Shown here in pieces: positions 39,535 to 49,026 of a DNA stretch of 64,000 nt. The DNA comes from Chelativorans multitrophicus (lineage in GTDB: Bacteria; Pseudomonadota; Alphaproteobacteria; Rhizobiales; Rhizobiaceae). Below the pieces are notes generated by a model, which saw only the letters and a list, made by a program, of their open reading frames with translations, was not told where the DNA came from and searched no databases. A program made the position numbers and the translations under genes. The stretch spans positions 1,302,001 through 1,366,000 of the forward strand of contig NZ_JAAAPL010000001.1 in assembly GCF_011317445.1 (NCBI RefSeq), read 5' to 3'. Each line of letters begins with the position of its first letter. Positions within the stretch are counted from its first letter, which is position 1.

Positions 39535-39926
39535 TGGCCCGCAAGGAGTTCACCACCAAGACCCGCAAGGAAGCCCTCAAGCGCTCCGGCAAACGCTGTG
39601 AGGCTGTCGGGGATTGGTACGGCCTTCCAGAAGGCCAGCGCTGCACCGCAGACCTAAGTCTTGGCGTCGAATACGACCACTACATTCTCGATGCCAATTC
39701 TAAGGACAACAGCCTGGAGAACTGCCGCGCTGTCTGCCCACGCTGCCATGGCTGGAAAACACGGAACAGAGATACCCCGACAGCAGCGAAGACCGTTCGC
39801 CAGCAGTTCATGGGCATGAAGACCAGGGCGAAGGTGAAGATCCAATCACAAGGCTTTGCCAAGAAGGAGCGGGCACCGAAGCTCCCCGTTCCCGGGCCAA
39901 GGCCGATTTACGAGGCACAGCAATGA
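39531..39926 (+). CDS. HNH endonuclease, 131 aa
   Basis: A 131-residue protein with a second, different HNH core: SGKRCEAVG (first Cys), GQRCTADLSLGVEYDHYILDANSKDNSLENCRAVCPRCHGWKT, including the DH, N and CPRC elements, then a basic tail. The start at 39531 overlaps the stop of the previous HNH gene (ATGA). Two adjacent HNH genes are unusual; they share the motif but not the surrounding sequence, so recent duplication is unlikely. Confidence 0.8.
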   Translation: MMARKEFTTKTRKEALKRSGKRCEAVGDWYGLPEGQRCTADLSLGVEYDHYILDANSKDNSLENCRAVCPRCHGWKTRNRDTPTAAKTVRQQFMGMKTRAKVKIQSQGFAKKERAPKLPVPGPRPIYEAQQ

Positions 39927-40579
39927 CCACCACACCAGACTATGCGGGGCTGATTGCGCGGCTGGAAGGATGGGACCGGTGTTATCCCGGGAACATCAAC
40001 ATCGAATTAGCCGTCGATGAAGCCACCCAAGCCCTCAGCACCCTCCTAGAGAGCAACGCGGCGCTGGAGGGGGAGCGGGATGAGTTCCGTGCCAAGCTGG
40101 CTGAGACCATTGGAAAGCTGATGGTAGCGAACCAGAGGGTTCGTGAATTGGAAACGCTCTCCATGAACCTGGAGGCAGAGGCGAAGAATGCCGAATCTGA
40201 GCGCGACCGGCTCGCGGAGCGTGTGGCGCTCGAATTCAAGGCGGGGAGTGAGGTGCCGGATGTCGCTAGGGGCAACATGGAGGCATGCATCATCATGATG
40301 AGGAGTCGCCACACAGGTAAGAATTTCACCATGCCGGCGTATTATCTGAACAGCTATCCTCTGGAATTCGAAGACGGCTGCGGCGACCCGAACTGCGAGG
40401 ATATGCACGATGACGGGTGCCCCGTCACGGGCTGGTTCTATGACAACGCGAACTTCGAATATGAAAACTGCTACTACCGCATAGAGGGCGAGTGCCTAGC
40501 ATGGGCGCTCATACCTGATGCGACAGTGGTTGAGTCCGCCATCGCCCGCTCGCTTGTGAAGGGAGGCGGGGATGAGTGA
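39923..40579 (+). CDS. hypothetical Ead/Ea22-like protein with coiled coil
   Basis: A 218-residue protein. Residues about 40-108 form a long coiled coil (LLESNAALEGERDEFRAKLAETIGKLMVANQRVRELETL). The C-terminal 100 residues are aromatic and acidic (YYLNSYPLEFEDGCGDPNCEDMHDDGCPVTGWFYDNANFEYENCYYRIEGECLAWALIP) with several cysteines. Such mosaic proteins with coiled coils are typical of Ea22-like early phage genes of unknown function. Confidence 0.6.
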   Translation: MTTTPDYAGLIARLEGWDRCYPGNINIELAVDEATQALSTLLESNAALEGERDEFRAKLAETIGKLMVANQRVRELETLSMNLEAEAKNAESERDRLAERVALEFKAGSEVPDVARGNMEACIIMMRSRHTGKNFTMPAYYLNSYPLEFEDGCGDPNCEDMHDDGCPVTGWFYDNANFEYENCYYRIEGECLAWALIPDATVVESAIARSLVKGGGDE

Positions 40580-41666
40580 CCGCCCTGAATTGGTGCAAAA
40601 GGCATTTGAAGCCAGAGATACCGGTTTTGACTACGGTCCTTATGCCAAAGCTCTGCTTTCGTACATAGAAGCACTCGAAGCCGCTGCCCTCGCCAGAGCG
40701 GAAGCCAATGCCGAGGGCCGGGAGGTGATGGGAGAGCAGGAAATCTTGCGGCTGAAGTGGGAACGGGACGAGGCGGTCAGGATCGGTCTTTTCCATGCTC
40801 GGTGCCGCAAGGCCACCGAAGCACGGGTGACGGATGCTCTGCGCGCATTAAAGGCGATCCGTATTAGATGCCAGGAAGGAGATAAACGGGCTGACTGGCT
40901 TCCGATTATTGACCGATTAGCTGGCGACGCTGAAGCCGCTCTCGCCCAAGCAAGGCATCCCATAGAAATGCTTAAGGACGAAGCGGGAGCGTCCCGTTAC
41001 GCGGAAGTGCTAGAGACTGCTAAGGCACTGCGGGAGGCCCAGCGCGCCTATCTTGCTGATCGTGGTAATGATGTTCTCGGACAGGTCGTAGCCGAGGCCG
41101 CCGAAGCGCTAGACGGAGCCCTCGCCAGAGCGGAAGCCAATGCCGGAGAGCCGGTAATAGGAGACGAGCGCATATATCCAAATGAACCCTTCGGCTCCGC
41201 CCTCACGGCAGGCAAGCCGAACCGGGAGGAGTTGGAGTCAGCGGCCAAGGTGGCCTTGCTGTACCTTGATAGTGGATTTCTAGCCTGCGATGTGTGCGGC
41301 CATCAGATGCCGACCAAGGACACCGACGCTGCGCATACACTGCGCGATGCCCTCACGGCAGGCAAGCCGGAGCAGGCGGTGCCGAGCGAGCCGGACTGGT
41401 GGTGGCGCGACTTCGACCCCGAAGACAGCGGCGACTCTCCGCACGAGGCGCTGCGTAATGTGCCGGATTTCTGCGTTTGCCTTCTTCGGAGCAGCTATAA
41501 CGGCCCCGATAAGTTTGCATTTCGATCACCGACGCTCAACCCTGATGACGATGATGATGAAGTCATCCTATTCGATACGGAACACGAAGCTCTCGCAGCT
41601 GCCAAGGAACGGGCAGAAGCGATGAAGGACGCCGCCCCTACAGCAGGAGGTGGCGATGCGGAGTAG
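40572..41666 (+). CDS. mosaic Ead/Ea22-like hypothetical protein, 364 aa
   Basis: A 364-residue, alanine- and glutamate-rich protein built of modules: helical N-terminal part, PNREELESAAKVALLYLDSGFLACDVCGHQMPT with a CxxC pair, a DWWWRDFDPEDSGDSPHEALRNVPDFCVCLLRSS part and a C-terminal acidic/helical end. Two segments of the coding DNA are repeated in frame, which points to recombination between modules. No catalytic motif is seen. Overlaps the previous gene by eight bases. Confidence 0.6.
   Translation: MSDRPELVQKAFEARDTGFDYGPYAKALLSYIEALEAAALARAEANAEGREVMGEQEILRLKWERDEAVRIGLFHARCRKATEARVTDALRALKAIRIRCQEGDKRADWLPIIDRLAGDAEAALAQARHPIEMLKDEAGASRYAEVLETAKALREAQRAYLADRGNDVLGQVVAEAAEALDGALARAEANAGEPVIGDERIYPNEPFGSALTAGKPNREELESAAKVALLYLDSGFLACDVCGHQMPTKDTDAAHTLRDALTAGKPEQAVPSEPDWWWRDFDPEDSGDSPHEALRNVPDFCVCLLRSSYNGPDKFAFRSPTLNPDDDDDEVILFDTEHEALAAAKERAEAMKDAAPTAGGGDAE
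40686..41369 (+). repeat. two pairs of in-frame direct repeats inside one gene
   Basis: A 28-base unit beginning GCCCTCGCCAGAGCGGAAGC occurs at 40686-40713 and 41118-41145, 432 bases apart. A 21-base unit beginning GCCCTCACGGCAGGCAAGCC occurs at 41199-41219 and 41349-41369, 150 bases apart. Both distances are multiples of three, so the protein segments ALARAEANA and ALTAGKP are repeated in the same frame. Confidence 0.85.
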
Positions 41667-41946
41667 GCTGACGGGCAGCGCCGGTACGGTGGAGGTGAGT
41701 ACCGGTGATCGGTTCCACGCTGACGGCGTGGAGTGGGAGATTGTCGGCTTTACGGGCGAGTCGATCTATAGCCCATCCAACATAGGTGGAACGCCGATCG
41801 TTCGATGCCGCGCGCACCCGGAAACACCGCCATTCTGGGCGCGATGGGAAGAGGCGGATGGCACTGTCGAATGGTGCGGCGACAGCATCGCCTCGGCCAT
41901 CATACGCGGCCGCGCCGCCCTCAAAATGGAGGGCCGCGATGGGTGA
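41656..41946 (+). CDS. hypothetical protein, 96 aa
   Basis: A 96-residue beta-rich protein (GTVEVSTGDRFHADGVEWEIVGFTG...PIVRCRAHPETPPFWARWEEADGTVEWCGDSIASAIIRGRAAL). AGGAGG precedes the ATG at 41656. The previous gene ends 11 bases into it. No family is recognised. Confidence 0.6.
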   Translation: MRSRLTGSAGTVEVSTGDRFHADGVEWEIVGFTGESIYSPSNIGGTPIVRCRAHPETPPFWARWEEADGTVEWCGDSIASAIIRGRAALKMEGRDG

Positions 41947-42331
41947 TCTGCGGGAACTGATCGAGCGACTGGAAACGGAAGGGCCTAGCTACGCACTCGA
42001 CGTGGCAATAGCAACGGCTCTGGTCCCACAGATATCGGTCCTGCGCCAACGCGACGACGACAGCGGGGCCGATCCTCACACCTACCGGTGCTTCACCACG
42101 AAGGTTGATGACGCTCTGTGGCTTGCCACGCTCCTTCTCGACAACGGTTTCGTTGACATCGAGGTGGCATATCTCAGCGGTGGTGGCCGGACGTATGGCA
42201 GGGCTGAGATATGCGGCCCTCACGTCGATTCTGCCGCCACGGGCGCTACCCCCGCCATCGCTCTTCTCTTAGCAACCCTCCGCGCCCTATCCGACCAGGA
42301 TACAGGCCAAGGTGAGGAGAGCGGGCGATGA
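41939..42331 (+). CDS. hypothetical phage protein, 130 aa
   Basis: A 130-residue protein opening MGDLRELIERLETEGPSYALDVAIATAL, a pattern (LIERLExxxGPSxxLDxxIA) very common in early genes of temperate phages of Rhizobiales; then YRCFTTKVDDALWLATLLLDNGF and an alanine-rich end. Function unknown. Overlaps the previous gene by eight bases and the next by four. Confidence 0.68.
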   Translation: MGDLRELIERLETEGPSYALDVAIATALVPQISVLRQRDDDSGADPHTYRCFTTKVDDALWLATLLLDNGFVDIEVAYLSGGGRTYGRAEICGPHVDSAATGATPAIALLLATLRALSDQDTGQGEESGR

Positions 42332-42570
42332 GTGAACCATTGAAAGCATTGAAAGAAGGCCGGCCCTGGGAATTCTCCGCAACCGCCGCGCCCAAGTGCC
42401 CGCATTGCGGCATCGACTTCGATATCGACCGCAACGAGGCGTGGTTTCTCTACGATGAGAACCACACACATGACGTTGAATGCCCGTCTTGCGAGCGCGG
42501 CTTCCAGGTGAGTAGCACAGCGAGATGGATTTTCTCGACTGACGAGCAGGACGAGGAGAGTGGGCGATGA
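42328..42570 (+). CDS. small zinc-ribbon protein, 80 aa
   Basis: An 80-residue protein with two CxxC pairs in a ribbon arrangement: PKCPHCGIDFDI and VECPSCERGFQV, about 33 residues apart. Probably binds one zinc ion; may contact nucleic acid. Function unknown. Four-base overlaps on both sides. Confidence 0.65.
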   Translation: MSEPLKALKEGRPWEFSATAAPKCPHCGIDFDIDRNEAWFLYDENHTHDVECPSCERGFQVSSTARWIFSTDEQDEESGR

Positions 42571-42914
42571 GCGCGCGCGACATCTTGACGAACGGACTCC
42601 TACATCTCCCCATTCGAGGTCGTAAACTGGAGTTTGCCGTAGACCAGCAGATTGCGGCACTCACCGCCGCAGGCTATCGCATACTCGCCCCCGGACAGCT
42701 AGACGACGAGACCCTGGAAAGGGCAGCGGGGGTGGTTTCTTCATTGCCATGCGAAGGGAGATACGGGAAACCCGGTGTTCCGTGGGTTGGATGGACACCG
42801 GAGGCATACACTCTTTACACCTTGGCTCAGAACAACGCGAAGGAAAAGGGTGCTGCCGCAATCCGCTCCCTGAAAGCAGACCGCCGCGCACTCGAAGGGG
42901 ACGGGCGGGGATGA
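42567..42914 (+). CDS. hypothetical phage protein, 115 aa
   Basis: A 115-residue protein (MSARDILTNGLLHLPIRGRKLEFAVDQQIAALTAAGYRILAPGQLDDETLERAAGVV...). The VDQxIxALTAAGYRIxxP/GQ segment recurs in temperate phage early genes close to integrase. No function known. Overlaps both neighbours by four bases. Confidence 0.62.
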   Translation: MSARDILTNGLLHLPIRGRKLEFAVDQQIAALTAAGYRILAPGQLDDETLERAAGVVSSLPCEGRYGKPGVPWVGWTPEAYTLYTLAQNNAKEKGAAAIRSLKADRRALEGDGRG

Positions 42915-43264
42915 CGAAGGCTGCTTTCCTACCCGCACTGGTCACGCCGGAAGAGTTTGCCGCAGAAACGGGCTGGTCCCCGCGCCGCGTGCGGGAGATG
43001 GCAAGACACCTTGGCGCGTGCCGGATTATCGGCAATCGTATGCTCCTGACGACAGACGATATTGAAGCAATTCTGGAGGCAAGCCGTCCATGCCGCTCAA
43101 GCTCTACAAGCGCGGTGAAGTCTGGTGGTACCGTGGCACGGTTGCCGGAAGACGCCTACACGCAAGCGCTAAAACGACTGACAAAGAAATCGCCCAGCGG
43201 CTCGCCAACAGAGCGGAAGCGCAAGCCTTCAAACGTGATCTCGATGGACCGGCCTCGGTCCTGA
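42911..43264 (+). CDS. excisionase-like HTH protein
   Basis: A 117-residue protein. Residues 9-52 (ALVTPEEFAAETGWSPRRVREMARHLGACRIIGNRMLLTTDDIEAIL) form the small winged helix of excisionase/MerR-like HTH_17 proteins. The tail (EASRPCRSSSTSAVKSGGTVARLPEDAYTQALKRLTK) is of the serine-rich type seen in such proteins directly upstream of integrases. It overlaps the integrase by 175 bases in another frame, so both are made from one transcript. It should bind near the attachment site and direct excision. Confidence 0.75.
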   Translation: MTKAAFLPALVTPEEFAAETGWSPRRVREMARHLGACRIIGNRMLLTTDDIEAILEASRPCRSSSTSAVKSGGTVARLPEDAYTQALKRLTKKSPSGSPTERKRKPSNVISMDRPRS

Positions 43265-44091
43265 CATTCGCGCACGCCGTGACGCTTTATCTCGATGCGG
43301 GGAAATCTGACCGCTTCCTAGTCCCCGTCTTGGAGCATTGGAAGGAAACACTGGTCAAGGACATCACGGCGGGTGCCATCCGGCTTGCGGCCATCAAGGT
43401 CTACCCCAAAGCCTCGCCATCTACACGCAACCGCCAGTTCATCACGCCAACCGTGGCAGTCATCAATCACGCTGCCAGCCTGGAGTTGTGCCCGCCGCTA
43501 CGGAAAGTGGAGCGGTTCAAGGTACCCAAAAAGCATCGGGATGAAGCTGATTGGGATTGGGTACTGGCTTTCGAGAAGGAAGCGCCGCCACATCTGGGGG
43601 CGTTGGCTGTTTTCGGTTATCTGACGGGTGCGCGCCTAAGCAGCCTGACCGACTTGCATTGGAAGACCATAGATTTCCAGAGGCGTGAAGCTGTCCTATG
43701 GAAGACGAAGAACGGCCATGACCACGTGGTGCATTTGCCGCCCCATCTGGTGGTGAGATTGGCGAACCTGACCACAGACAGGGGTGGAAAGGTGTTTGGC
43801 TACTCCAGCCGCCACAGCGTCAAGTCGGCCTGGAAGGCGTCCATCAAGAGGGCGGGGATAAAACCACTCACACCGCATGCATTGCGGCATGGCTTTGCCA
43901 CCGGGCTTCTAAGGGCCGGTGTAGACCCCGTAACTGTGGCGTGGCTTGGTGGCTGGGAAAGCCCACAGATCGTTATCGACATCTACGGGCATGCGATGAA
44001 GGACAGAACAGTCACAAACCGGCTTACTGGCCCACTAGCGGCCCAAGGCCCTGACGCCGCCACAGAAATCCTAACAAAGACAGGTGCTTAG
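43090..44091 (+). CDS. int: tyrosine recombinase (prophage integrase)
   Basis: A 333-residue integrase. The N-terminal part has the arm-binding-like YKRGEVWWYRGTVAGRRLHASAKTTDKEIAQ region; the catalytic domain has Arg182 (TGARLSSL), a Lys near 207, His263 and Arg266 (HALRHGF), Trp289 in the final His/Trp position and the nucleophile Tyr299 (IDIYGHA). All catalytic residues are present. The gene ends 12 bases before the tRNA-Thr fragment, placing it at the prophage end as expected. Confidence 0.95.
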   Translation: MPLKLYKRGEVWWYRGTVAGRRLHASAKTTDKEIAQRLANRAEAQAFKRDLDGPASVLTFAHAVTLYLDAGKSDRFLVPVLEHWKETLVKDITAGAIRLAAIKVYPKASPSTRNRQFITPTVAVINHAASLELCPPLRKVERFKVPKKHRDEADWDWVLAFEKEAPPHLGALAVFGYLTGARLSSLTDLHWKTIDFQRREAVLWKTKNGHDHVVHLPPHLVVRLANLTTDRGGKVFGYSSRHSVKSAWKASIKRAGIKPLTPHALRHGFATGLLRAGVDPVTVAWLGGWESPQIVIDIYGHAMKDRTVTNRLTGPLAAQGPDAATEILTKTGA

Positions 44092-44103
44092 ATGAAAAAG
44101 GCG
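44092..44103. other. prophage-side arm of the right attachment site
   Basis: Twelve bases between the integrase stop and the first base resembling tRNA. On the minus strand the tRNA-like sequence ends after GGGA and passes into TCGCCTTTTTCATC, unrelated to a tRNA variable loop or T-arm; the prophage-side junction is therefore at about 44104. Confidence 0.6.
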
Positions 44104-44145
<42 letters not shown>

Positions 44146-44201
44146 GTCGCGTTCGGGCGGCCTTCTGCCATATCGATCGCCGCAGCGCAAGCGCTAGCTC
44201 C

Positions 44202-44207
44202 ATTATA
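44202..44207 (-). promoter_or_regulatory. candidate -10 box upstream of the tRNA half
   Basis: TATAAT on the minus strand about 57 bases before the tRNA 5' end. No clear -35 partner is visible. If used, it would be the native tRNA promoter left on the chromosome side of the junction. The surrounding AT-rich ATTATATATA also could serve the rightward small gene at 44277. Confidence 0.3.
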
Positions 44208-44276
44208 TATAGGAGGATGTGCAGATCGCTTCAGCGCCAAGCCGAGGTGGGAAACTGAAAGGAGCCAGAAGTGACA

Positions 44277-44441
44277 ATGAAGGAAAAGACGGAGACCAAG
44301 AAGGAGCGGGAGAAACGCCTTGCTGCCGAACTCAGGGCCAATCTGGCGCGCAGAAAGGCCCAGGCCCGCTCGCGCCGCAACGGCAACGCCGACGAACGGG
44401 CAGACGGAATTCCATCGGCTGGGAAAACCGGGCAGAACTGA
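44277..44441 (+). CDS. conserved small basic protein upstream of murA, 54 aa
   Basis: A 54-residue, highly charged protein (MKEKTETKKEREKRLAAELRANLARRKAQARSRRNGNADE...). Small Lys/Arg-rich proteins of this pattern (LAAxLRANLxRRKAQARxRR) lie directly upstream of murA in many Rhizobiales; function is unknown. AAAGGAG precedes it; a GTG two codons upstream (44271) is an alternative start. First chromosomal gene after the prophage. Confidence 0.7.
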   Translation: MKEKTETKKEREKRLAAELRANLARRKAQARSRRNGNADERADGIPSAGKTGQN

Positions 44442-44561
44442 ATTCGGCTCAAGGAACGCAGCGGACGCATTTTCTTGAACCGGCCGCGGGGTTGCTCTAG
44501 GAGAGGCAAGATCAGCAACCGTCAACACCGGGATTCCCTCTCTCCCGGGAAAGAGACATTC

Positions 44562-45851
44562 ATGGACCGCATACGCATCCGCGGGGGCAGCGAGCTCAAT
44601 GGAACGATCCCGATCTCCGGGGCGAAGAATGCCGCGCTGCCGCTGATGATCGCTTCTCTTCTGACTGACGATACGCTGACATTGGAAAATGTCCCGCATC
44701 TTGCTGATGTAGAGCAACTGATCCGCATTCTCGGCAATCATGGCGTGGACTACTCCGTCAATGGCAGGCGCGAGAACCAGGACAAGGGCTATTCGCGCAC
44801 CGTCCATTTCACCGCTCGCAGCATCGTCGACACGACGGCTCCGTATGAACTCGTGTCCAAGATGCGGGCGAGCTTCTGGGTTATTGGCCCGCTTCTGGCG
44901 CGGATGGGCGAGGCGAAAGTTTCGCTGCCGGGCGGTTGCGCCATTGGCACGCGCCCGGTGGATCTTTTCATCGAGGGCCTGCGCAGCCTGGGAGCTGCGA
45001 TCGATATCGAAGGCGGCTACGTGATCGCGAGGGCGAAGGACGGCCTTGTTGGGACGCGGTTCCGTTTCCCGAAAGTGTCGGTCGGCGCCACCCATGTCCT
45101 GATGATGGCCGCGTCACTCGCAAGGGGGCAGACGGTGCTGGAAAATGCCGCAAGAGAGCCGGAGATCGTCAATCTTGCCGACTGCCTCAACGCCATGGGC
45201 GCTAAGATATCCGGTGCCGGCACTCCGACAATCACTATTGAAGGCGTCACCAGCCTTTCCGGCGCGCGCCATCGCATCATTCCGGACCGGATCGAGACCG
45301 GCACCTATGCGTTGGCGGTCGCCATGGCGGGTGGCGACGTAATGCTTGAAGGGGCGCGGGCCGATCTTCTTGAAACCGCGCTCGATGTCATTCAACAGAC
45401 CGGGGCGGAAATCACCCGAGCCGATACCGGCATTAGGATCAGGCGCAACGGCAACGGCATCAGCCCGGTCGACATCACGACCGAGCCGTTCCCCGGCTTT
45501 CCCACCGACCTGCAGGCTCAATTCATGGCCGTGATGACAAAGGCCAAGGGCAACTCACGGATCACAGAGACGATCTTCGAGAACCGCTTCATGCACGTGC
45601 AGGAATTGGCGCGCCTCGGCGCGCGCATTTCACTATCCGGGCAAGAGGCCGTCGTGGAGGGGGTGGACCGGCTGAAAGGTGCGCCCGTAATGGCGACCGA
45701 CCTGCGGGCGTCGGTGTCTCTCCTGATCGCAGGCCTGGCAGCCGAGGGCGAAACCACCGTCAATCGCGTATATCACCTCGATCGCGGTTTTGAGCGGCTG
45801 GAGGAAAAACTGTCCAGCTGCGGCGCTGACATTGAGCGCATTTCCGGCTGA
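44562..45851 (+). CDS. murA: UDP-N-acetylglucosamine 1-carboxyvinyltransferase
   Basis: A 429-residue enzyme, the usual length. It transfers enolpyruvate from PEP to UDP-GlcNAc, the first committed step of peptidoglycan synthesis, in the cytoplasm. Lys22 (SGAKNAALP) and Cys126 in the flexible loop [15 protein letters not shown] are the family's catalytic residues; the cysteine makes the enzyme sensitive to fosfomycin in principle. The start MDRIRIRG was chosen by the normal N-terminus; a longer in-frame start at 44475 has no homologous sequence. Confidence 0.97.
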   Translation: MDRIRIRGGSELNGTIPISGAKNAALPLMIASLLTDDTLTLENVPHLADVEQLIRILGNHGVDYSVNGRRENQDKGYSRTVHFTARSIVDTTAPYELVSKMRASFWVIGPLLARMGEAKVSLPGGCAIGTRPVDLFIEGLRSLGAAIDIEGGYVIARAKDGLVGTRFRFPKVSVGATHVLMMAASLARGQTVLENAAREPEIVNLADCLNAMGAKISGAGTPTITIEGVTSLSGARHRIIPDRIETGTYALAVAMAGGDVMLEGARADLLETALDVIQQTGAEITRADTGIRIRRNGNGISPVDITTEPFPGFPTDLQAQFMAVMTKAKGNSRITETIFENRFMHVQELARLGARISLSGQEAVVEGVDRLKGAPVMATDLRASVSLLIAGLAAEGETTVNRVYHLDRGFERLEEKLSSCGADIERISG

Positions 45852-45905
45852 CCGCCGCAGCAGGAGCTACCAACCGGTCCGCCGGCCCGGAATATGAGTG
45901 GAGTG

Positions 45906-46349
45906 ATGGAACTGTTGAAGCTCGCCGCACTCGATGAGGAAGATCTGAACATCATTTCCGCGCATGTTCAGGACGCGGTAATGAAGGTGGGAGAGATCAC
46001 CTACCAAAAGCGCGAAAAGCGTTTCACTCTCGCCATGCGGCGCTTCGTTTGGGAAAACAAAGGGCAAGGCTTCTTCTTCCGCCGGCAGCCTCACCAGCGG
46101 CGGCTTTCCGCACTTTCGTTTGACCGAGTGCTGACAGTCCGCTCCGCCGGCATCGATATGGCTAAGCCGGAAGAAGTGCTTTCGTTGCTGGCCGTCCGGT
46201 TCTTACCGGGTGAAACGCCGTCGGGAACGGTCGAGCTCGACTTTTCCGGCGGGGCCACGGTCCAGCTCGAGGTGGAGTGCATTGAGGCGCGGCTGAGCGA
46301 TTTAGGTGCGGCCTGGGAAACGCCGGTTCGCCCCCGGCACAGCAATTGA
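45906..46349 (+). CDS. DUF2948 family protein
   Basis: A 147-residue protein (MELLKLAALDEEDLNIISAHVQDAVMKVGEITYQKREKRFTLAMRRFVWE...). It belongs to DUF2948, found almost only in alphaproteobacteria between murA and hisD, with unknown function. GTGGAG lies just before the ATG at 45906; an ATG four codons earlier (45894) is possible. Overlap with the upstream part of hisD is avoided by the later hisD start. Confidence 0.85.
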   Translation: MELLKLAALDEEDLNIISAHVQDAVMKVGEITYQKREKRFTLAMRRFVWENKGQGFFFRRQPHQRRLSALSFDRVLTVRSAGIDMAKPEEVLSLLAVRFLPGETPSGTVELDFSGGATVQLEVECIEARLSDLGAAWETPVRPRHSN

Positions 46350-46359
46350 GGGCGCACGC

Positions 46360-47652
46360 ATGCCGATGAGACTTTCCACCGCCGAGAGGGACTTTGAAAC
46401 GGCTTTCGCCGCCTTCTTGTCGACCAAACGCGAGGTTTCCGAGGAAGTAGACACCGCCGTGCGGGAGATTATCGCCCGCGTGCGGGCTGAAGGCGATTCA
46501 GCCGTGGCTGACTATACCAGGCGGTTCGATCGTTTTGATCCTGCGCAGATCCAAATGCGCGTTTCGCGCGAGGAGATCGAGGCGGCATACGGGAAGACGG
46601 ATCCCGAGACGCTTGAAGCCTTGAAGCTCGCGCAGGACCGTATCGAGGCGCACCACCGCCGCCAGCTTCCTGCCGATGCGCGCTACACCGATCCGCTCGG
46701 GGTGGAACTCGGCTGGCGATGGACGCCGATTACCGCCGTGGGCCTTTATGTGCCTGGCGGGCTCGCCAGCTATCCAAGCTCGGTGCTCATGAATGCGATA
46801 CCGGCCCGTGTGGCCGGCGTCGAGCGCGTGGTGATGACGGTCCCCTCCCCGGACGGCGAGATCAATCCTCTTGTGCTGGTTGCGGCTGATCTGGCGGGCG
46901 TGAGCGAGATCTACCGGATCGGCGGCGCACAGGCCGTGGCTGCGCTTGCCTATGGAACGGAGAGCATCGCCCCCGTCTACAAGATCGTCGGCCCAGGAAA
47001 TGCCTATGTAGCCGCCGCAAAGCGGCAGGTCTTCGGACAGGTCGGTATCGATATGATCGCCGGCCCCTCCGAAGTGCTGGTCGTCGCGGACCGTGACAAC
47101 GATCCTGACTGGATCGCGGCCGATCTTCTGGCCCAGGCTGAACATGATGCAGCGGCGCAGTCGATCCTCATGACGGACGATCCAAACTTCGCTGAAGCGG
47201 TGTCCGATGCCGTCGAGCGGCAGCTTACGCGGCTTTCCCGGTCGGAAATCGCGGGCGCGAGCTGGCGTGATTTCGGGGCAGTCATTCTCGTCCGCAGCTT
47301 CGAGGAAGTCCCTCAACTCGTTGATCGGATCGCACCGGAGCATCTGGAGCTGGCGACGGAGAATGCAGAAGTGCTGCTTTCGCGTATCCGCAATGCGGGG
47401 GCGGCCTTTATCGGCCGCCACACGCCTGAGGTCATCGGGGACTATGTGGGCGGATCCAACCACGTATTGCCGACGGCCCGCTCAGCACGCTTTTCCTCAG
47501 GCCTTTCCGTGCTCGACTTCATGAAGCGCATGTCGATACTTCGGCTCGGCGCGGATCAGCTGCGGGTACTGGGCCCGGCCGCCATTGCTCTCGCGAAGGC
47601 TGAAGGCCTGGAGGCGCATGGCCGTTCCGTCTCGATACGGCTCAATACCTAG
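46360..47652 (+). CDS. hisD: histidinol dehydrogenase
   Basis: A 430-residue zinc enzyme that oxidises L-histidinol to histidine in two NAD-dependent steps, the last of histidine synthesis. Family motifs are complete: [66 protein letters not shown] (zinc/active-site region) and RIAPEHLEL with the catalytic Glu-His. The start [13 protein letters not shown] matches the usual N-terminus. A longer in-frame start would overlap DUF2948. Confidence 0.96.
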   Translation: MPMRLSTAERDFETAFAAFLSTKREVSEEVDTAVREIIARVRAEGDSAVADYTRRFDRFDPAQIQMRVSREEIEAAYGKTDPETLEALKLAQDRIEAHHRRQLPADARYTDPLGVELGWRWTPITAVGLYVPGGLASYPSSVLMNAIPARVAGVERVVMTVPSPDGEINPLVLVAADLAGVSEIYRIGGAQAVAALAYGTESIAPVYKIVGPGNAYVAAAKRQVFGQVGIDMIAGPSEVLVVADRDNDPDWIAADLLAQAEHDAAAQSILMTDDPNFAEAVSDAVERQLTRLSRSEIAGASWRDFGAVILVRSFEEVPQLVDRIAPEHLELATENAEVLLSRIRNAGAAFIGRHTPEVIGDYVGGSNHVLPTARSARFSSGLSVLDFMKRMSILRLGADQLRVLGPAAIALAKAEGLEAHGRSVSIRLNT

Positions 47653-47671
47653 AGGCTGCCAAGGTAAACCG

Positions 47672-48157
47672 ATGGGCGAGCGGAGTTCAGCCAAGGCACG
47701 CCTCATCGATGTCGAGCTGGACGAGACCGTCGGGCGCGCACCGCCCGATGTGGAACATGAACGTGCGGTCGCCATTTTCGACCTCGTCGAGGAAAATACG
47801 TTTCATCCTGTAGGCGATCAGGCGGGCGGCCCCTACAGGCTGAAGATCTCGCTGATCGACTCGCGCCTGGCGCTCAGTGTGACGAGAGAGGGTGGCGATC
47901 CCGTCGTTACCCACATGCTCTCTCTCACGCCATTCCGGCGCATCGTAAAGGATTATTTCCTCGTTTGCGAAAGCTACTACCAGGCTATCCGATCCGCCAC
48001 GCCGAGCCAGATCGAAGCGATAGACATGGGAAGACGCGGGCTCCACAATGAGGGATCACAGACATTGATGGATCGCCTCAATGGAAAGATCGAGGTGGAT
48101 TTCAACACGGCCCGGCGGCTCTTCACCTTGATCTGCGTGTTGCATTGGCGAAGATGA
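47672..48157 (+). CDS. UPF0262 family protein
   Basis: A 161-residue protein typical of UPF0262 ([42 protein letters not shown]...[25 protein letters not shown]...), widespread in alphaproteobacteria and always near hisD. Function unknown. ATG at 47672 chosen from family length. Its stop overlaps the next start by four bases (ATGA), so the two are translated together. Confidence 0.9.
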   Translation: MGERSSAKARLIDVELDETVGRAPPDVEHERAVAIFDLVEENTFHPVGDQAGGPYRLKISLIDSRLALSVTREGGDPVVTHMLSLTPFRRIVKDYFLVCESYYQAIRSATPSQIEAIDMGRRGLHNEGSQTLMDRLNGKIEVDFNTARRLFTLICVLHWRR

Positions 48158-48654
48158 CCATGACATCGCAGTTTTCCGGAGGCCATCCAGGCATAAGGCC
48201 ATCGGGTGTGAGGGACACGAGGCCACGCTCGGTGCTCTTTCTTTGCGGGCGCAATTCCATCCGCTCGCCCCTGGCCGAAGCGCTTGCAAAGCACATGCTG
48301 CCAAGATCTATCTTCATTGCCTCGGCTGGCGTGCGCAAAGGGCCGCGCGATCCCTTTGTCGACTCGGTTCTGGCGGAAGAAAACCTTGCTCTGGAGAACT
48401 GGGTGCCGCGCCGGCTGGAGGAACTGGAGGACACGTTTTTCGATCTCATCGTCACACTCGCACCGGAAGCGCACCACGCCGCATTGGAGCTCACACGCAC
48501 CATGCCTGTCGAGGTGGAGTACTGGCCGACACTCGATCCTTCCGCGGTCGAGGGGACGCGTGATCAGATCATGGCCGCCTACCGGGACGTGCGAAACGCG
48601 ATTGCCGTGCAAATTGCCGAAAGGTTCGGGCTGGCATTCACTGACGAAACATGA
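48154..48654 (+). CDS. low-molecular-weight phosphatase family protein
   Basis: A 166-residue protein with the CX5R phosphate-binding loop Cys31-GRNSI-Arg37 ([16 protein letters not shown]) of low-Mr protein-tyrosine phosphatases and arsenate reductases, and a late Asp ([12 protein letters not shown]) in the acid position. The family removes phosphate from tyrosine or reduces arsenate; conserved placement between UPF0262 and infA suggests a housekeeping role. An upstream TTG (48145) is a less likely start. Confidence 0.88.
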   Translation: MTMTSQFSGGHPGIRPSGVRDTRPRSVLFLCGRNSIRSPLAEALAKHMLPRSIFIASAGVRKGPRDPFVDSVLAEENLALENWVPRRLEELEDTFFDLIVTLAPEAHHAALELTRTMPVEVEYWPTLDPSAVEGTRDQIMAAYRDVRNAIAVQIAERFGLAFTDET

Positions 48655-48787
48655 CTGTTGCTTGTTCACAAATGGTGGAGGATGGGCTAGGTTCCGCGCG
48701 ATTTCGGCTTGGCCCCTTAATCTCCCGAGCTCTGCAACGGTGAAAGAACCGGCCAAGTCGACTGTGCCGCCAAAATGAAGGTATCGG

Positions 48788-49006
48788 ATGCCGAAGGAAG
48801 AAGTCCTGGAATTTCCCGGTGTTGTTACCGAGCTTTTGCCGAACGCTATGTTCCGCGTAAAGCTCGAGAACGACCATGAGATCATCGCACATACTGCGGG
48901 CCGCATGCGCAAGAACCGCATCCGCGTTCTGACTGGCGATAAGGTTCTTGTGGAAATGACGCCATATGACCTGACCAAGGGCAGGATCACCTATCGCTTC
49001 AAATAG
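48788..49006 (+). CDS. infA: translation initiation factor IF-1
   Basis: A 72-residue OB-fold protein ([72 protein letters not shown]), full length and highly conserved. It binds the ribosomal A site and helps IF-2 and IF-3 set up initiation. The 133 bases before it contain no gene and probably its promoter. The maf gene follows 20 bases downstream. Confidence 0.98.
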   Translation: MPKEEVLEFPGVVTELLPNAMFRVKLENDHEIIAHTAGRMRKNRIRVLTGDKVLVEMTPYDLTKGRITYRFK

Positions 49007-49026
49007 CTGCGTTATCTAGCAGGGCA

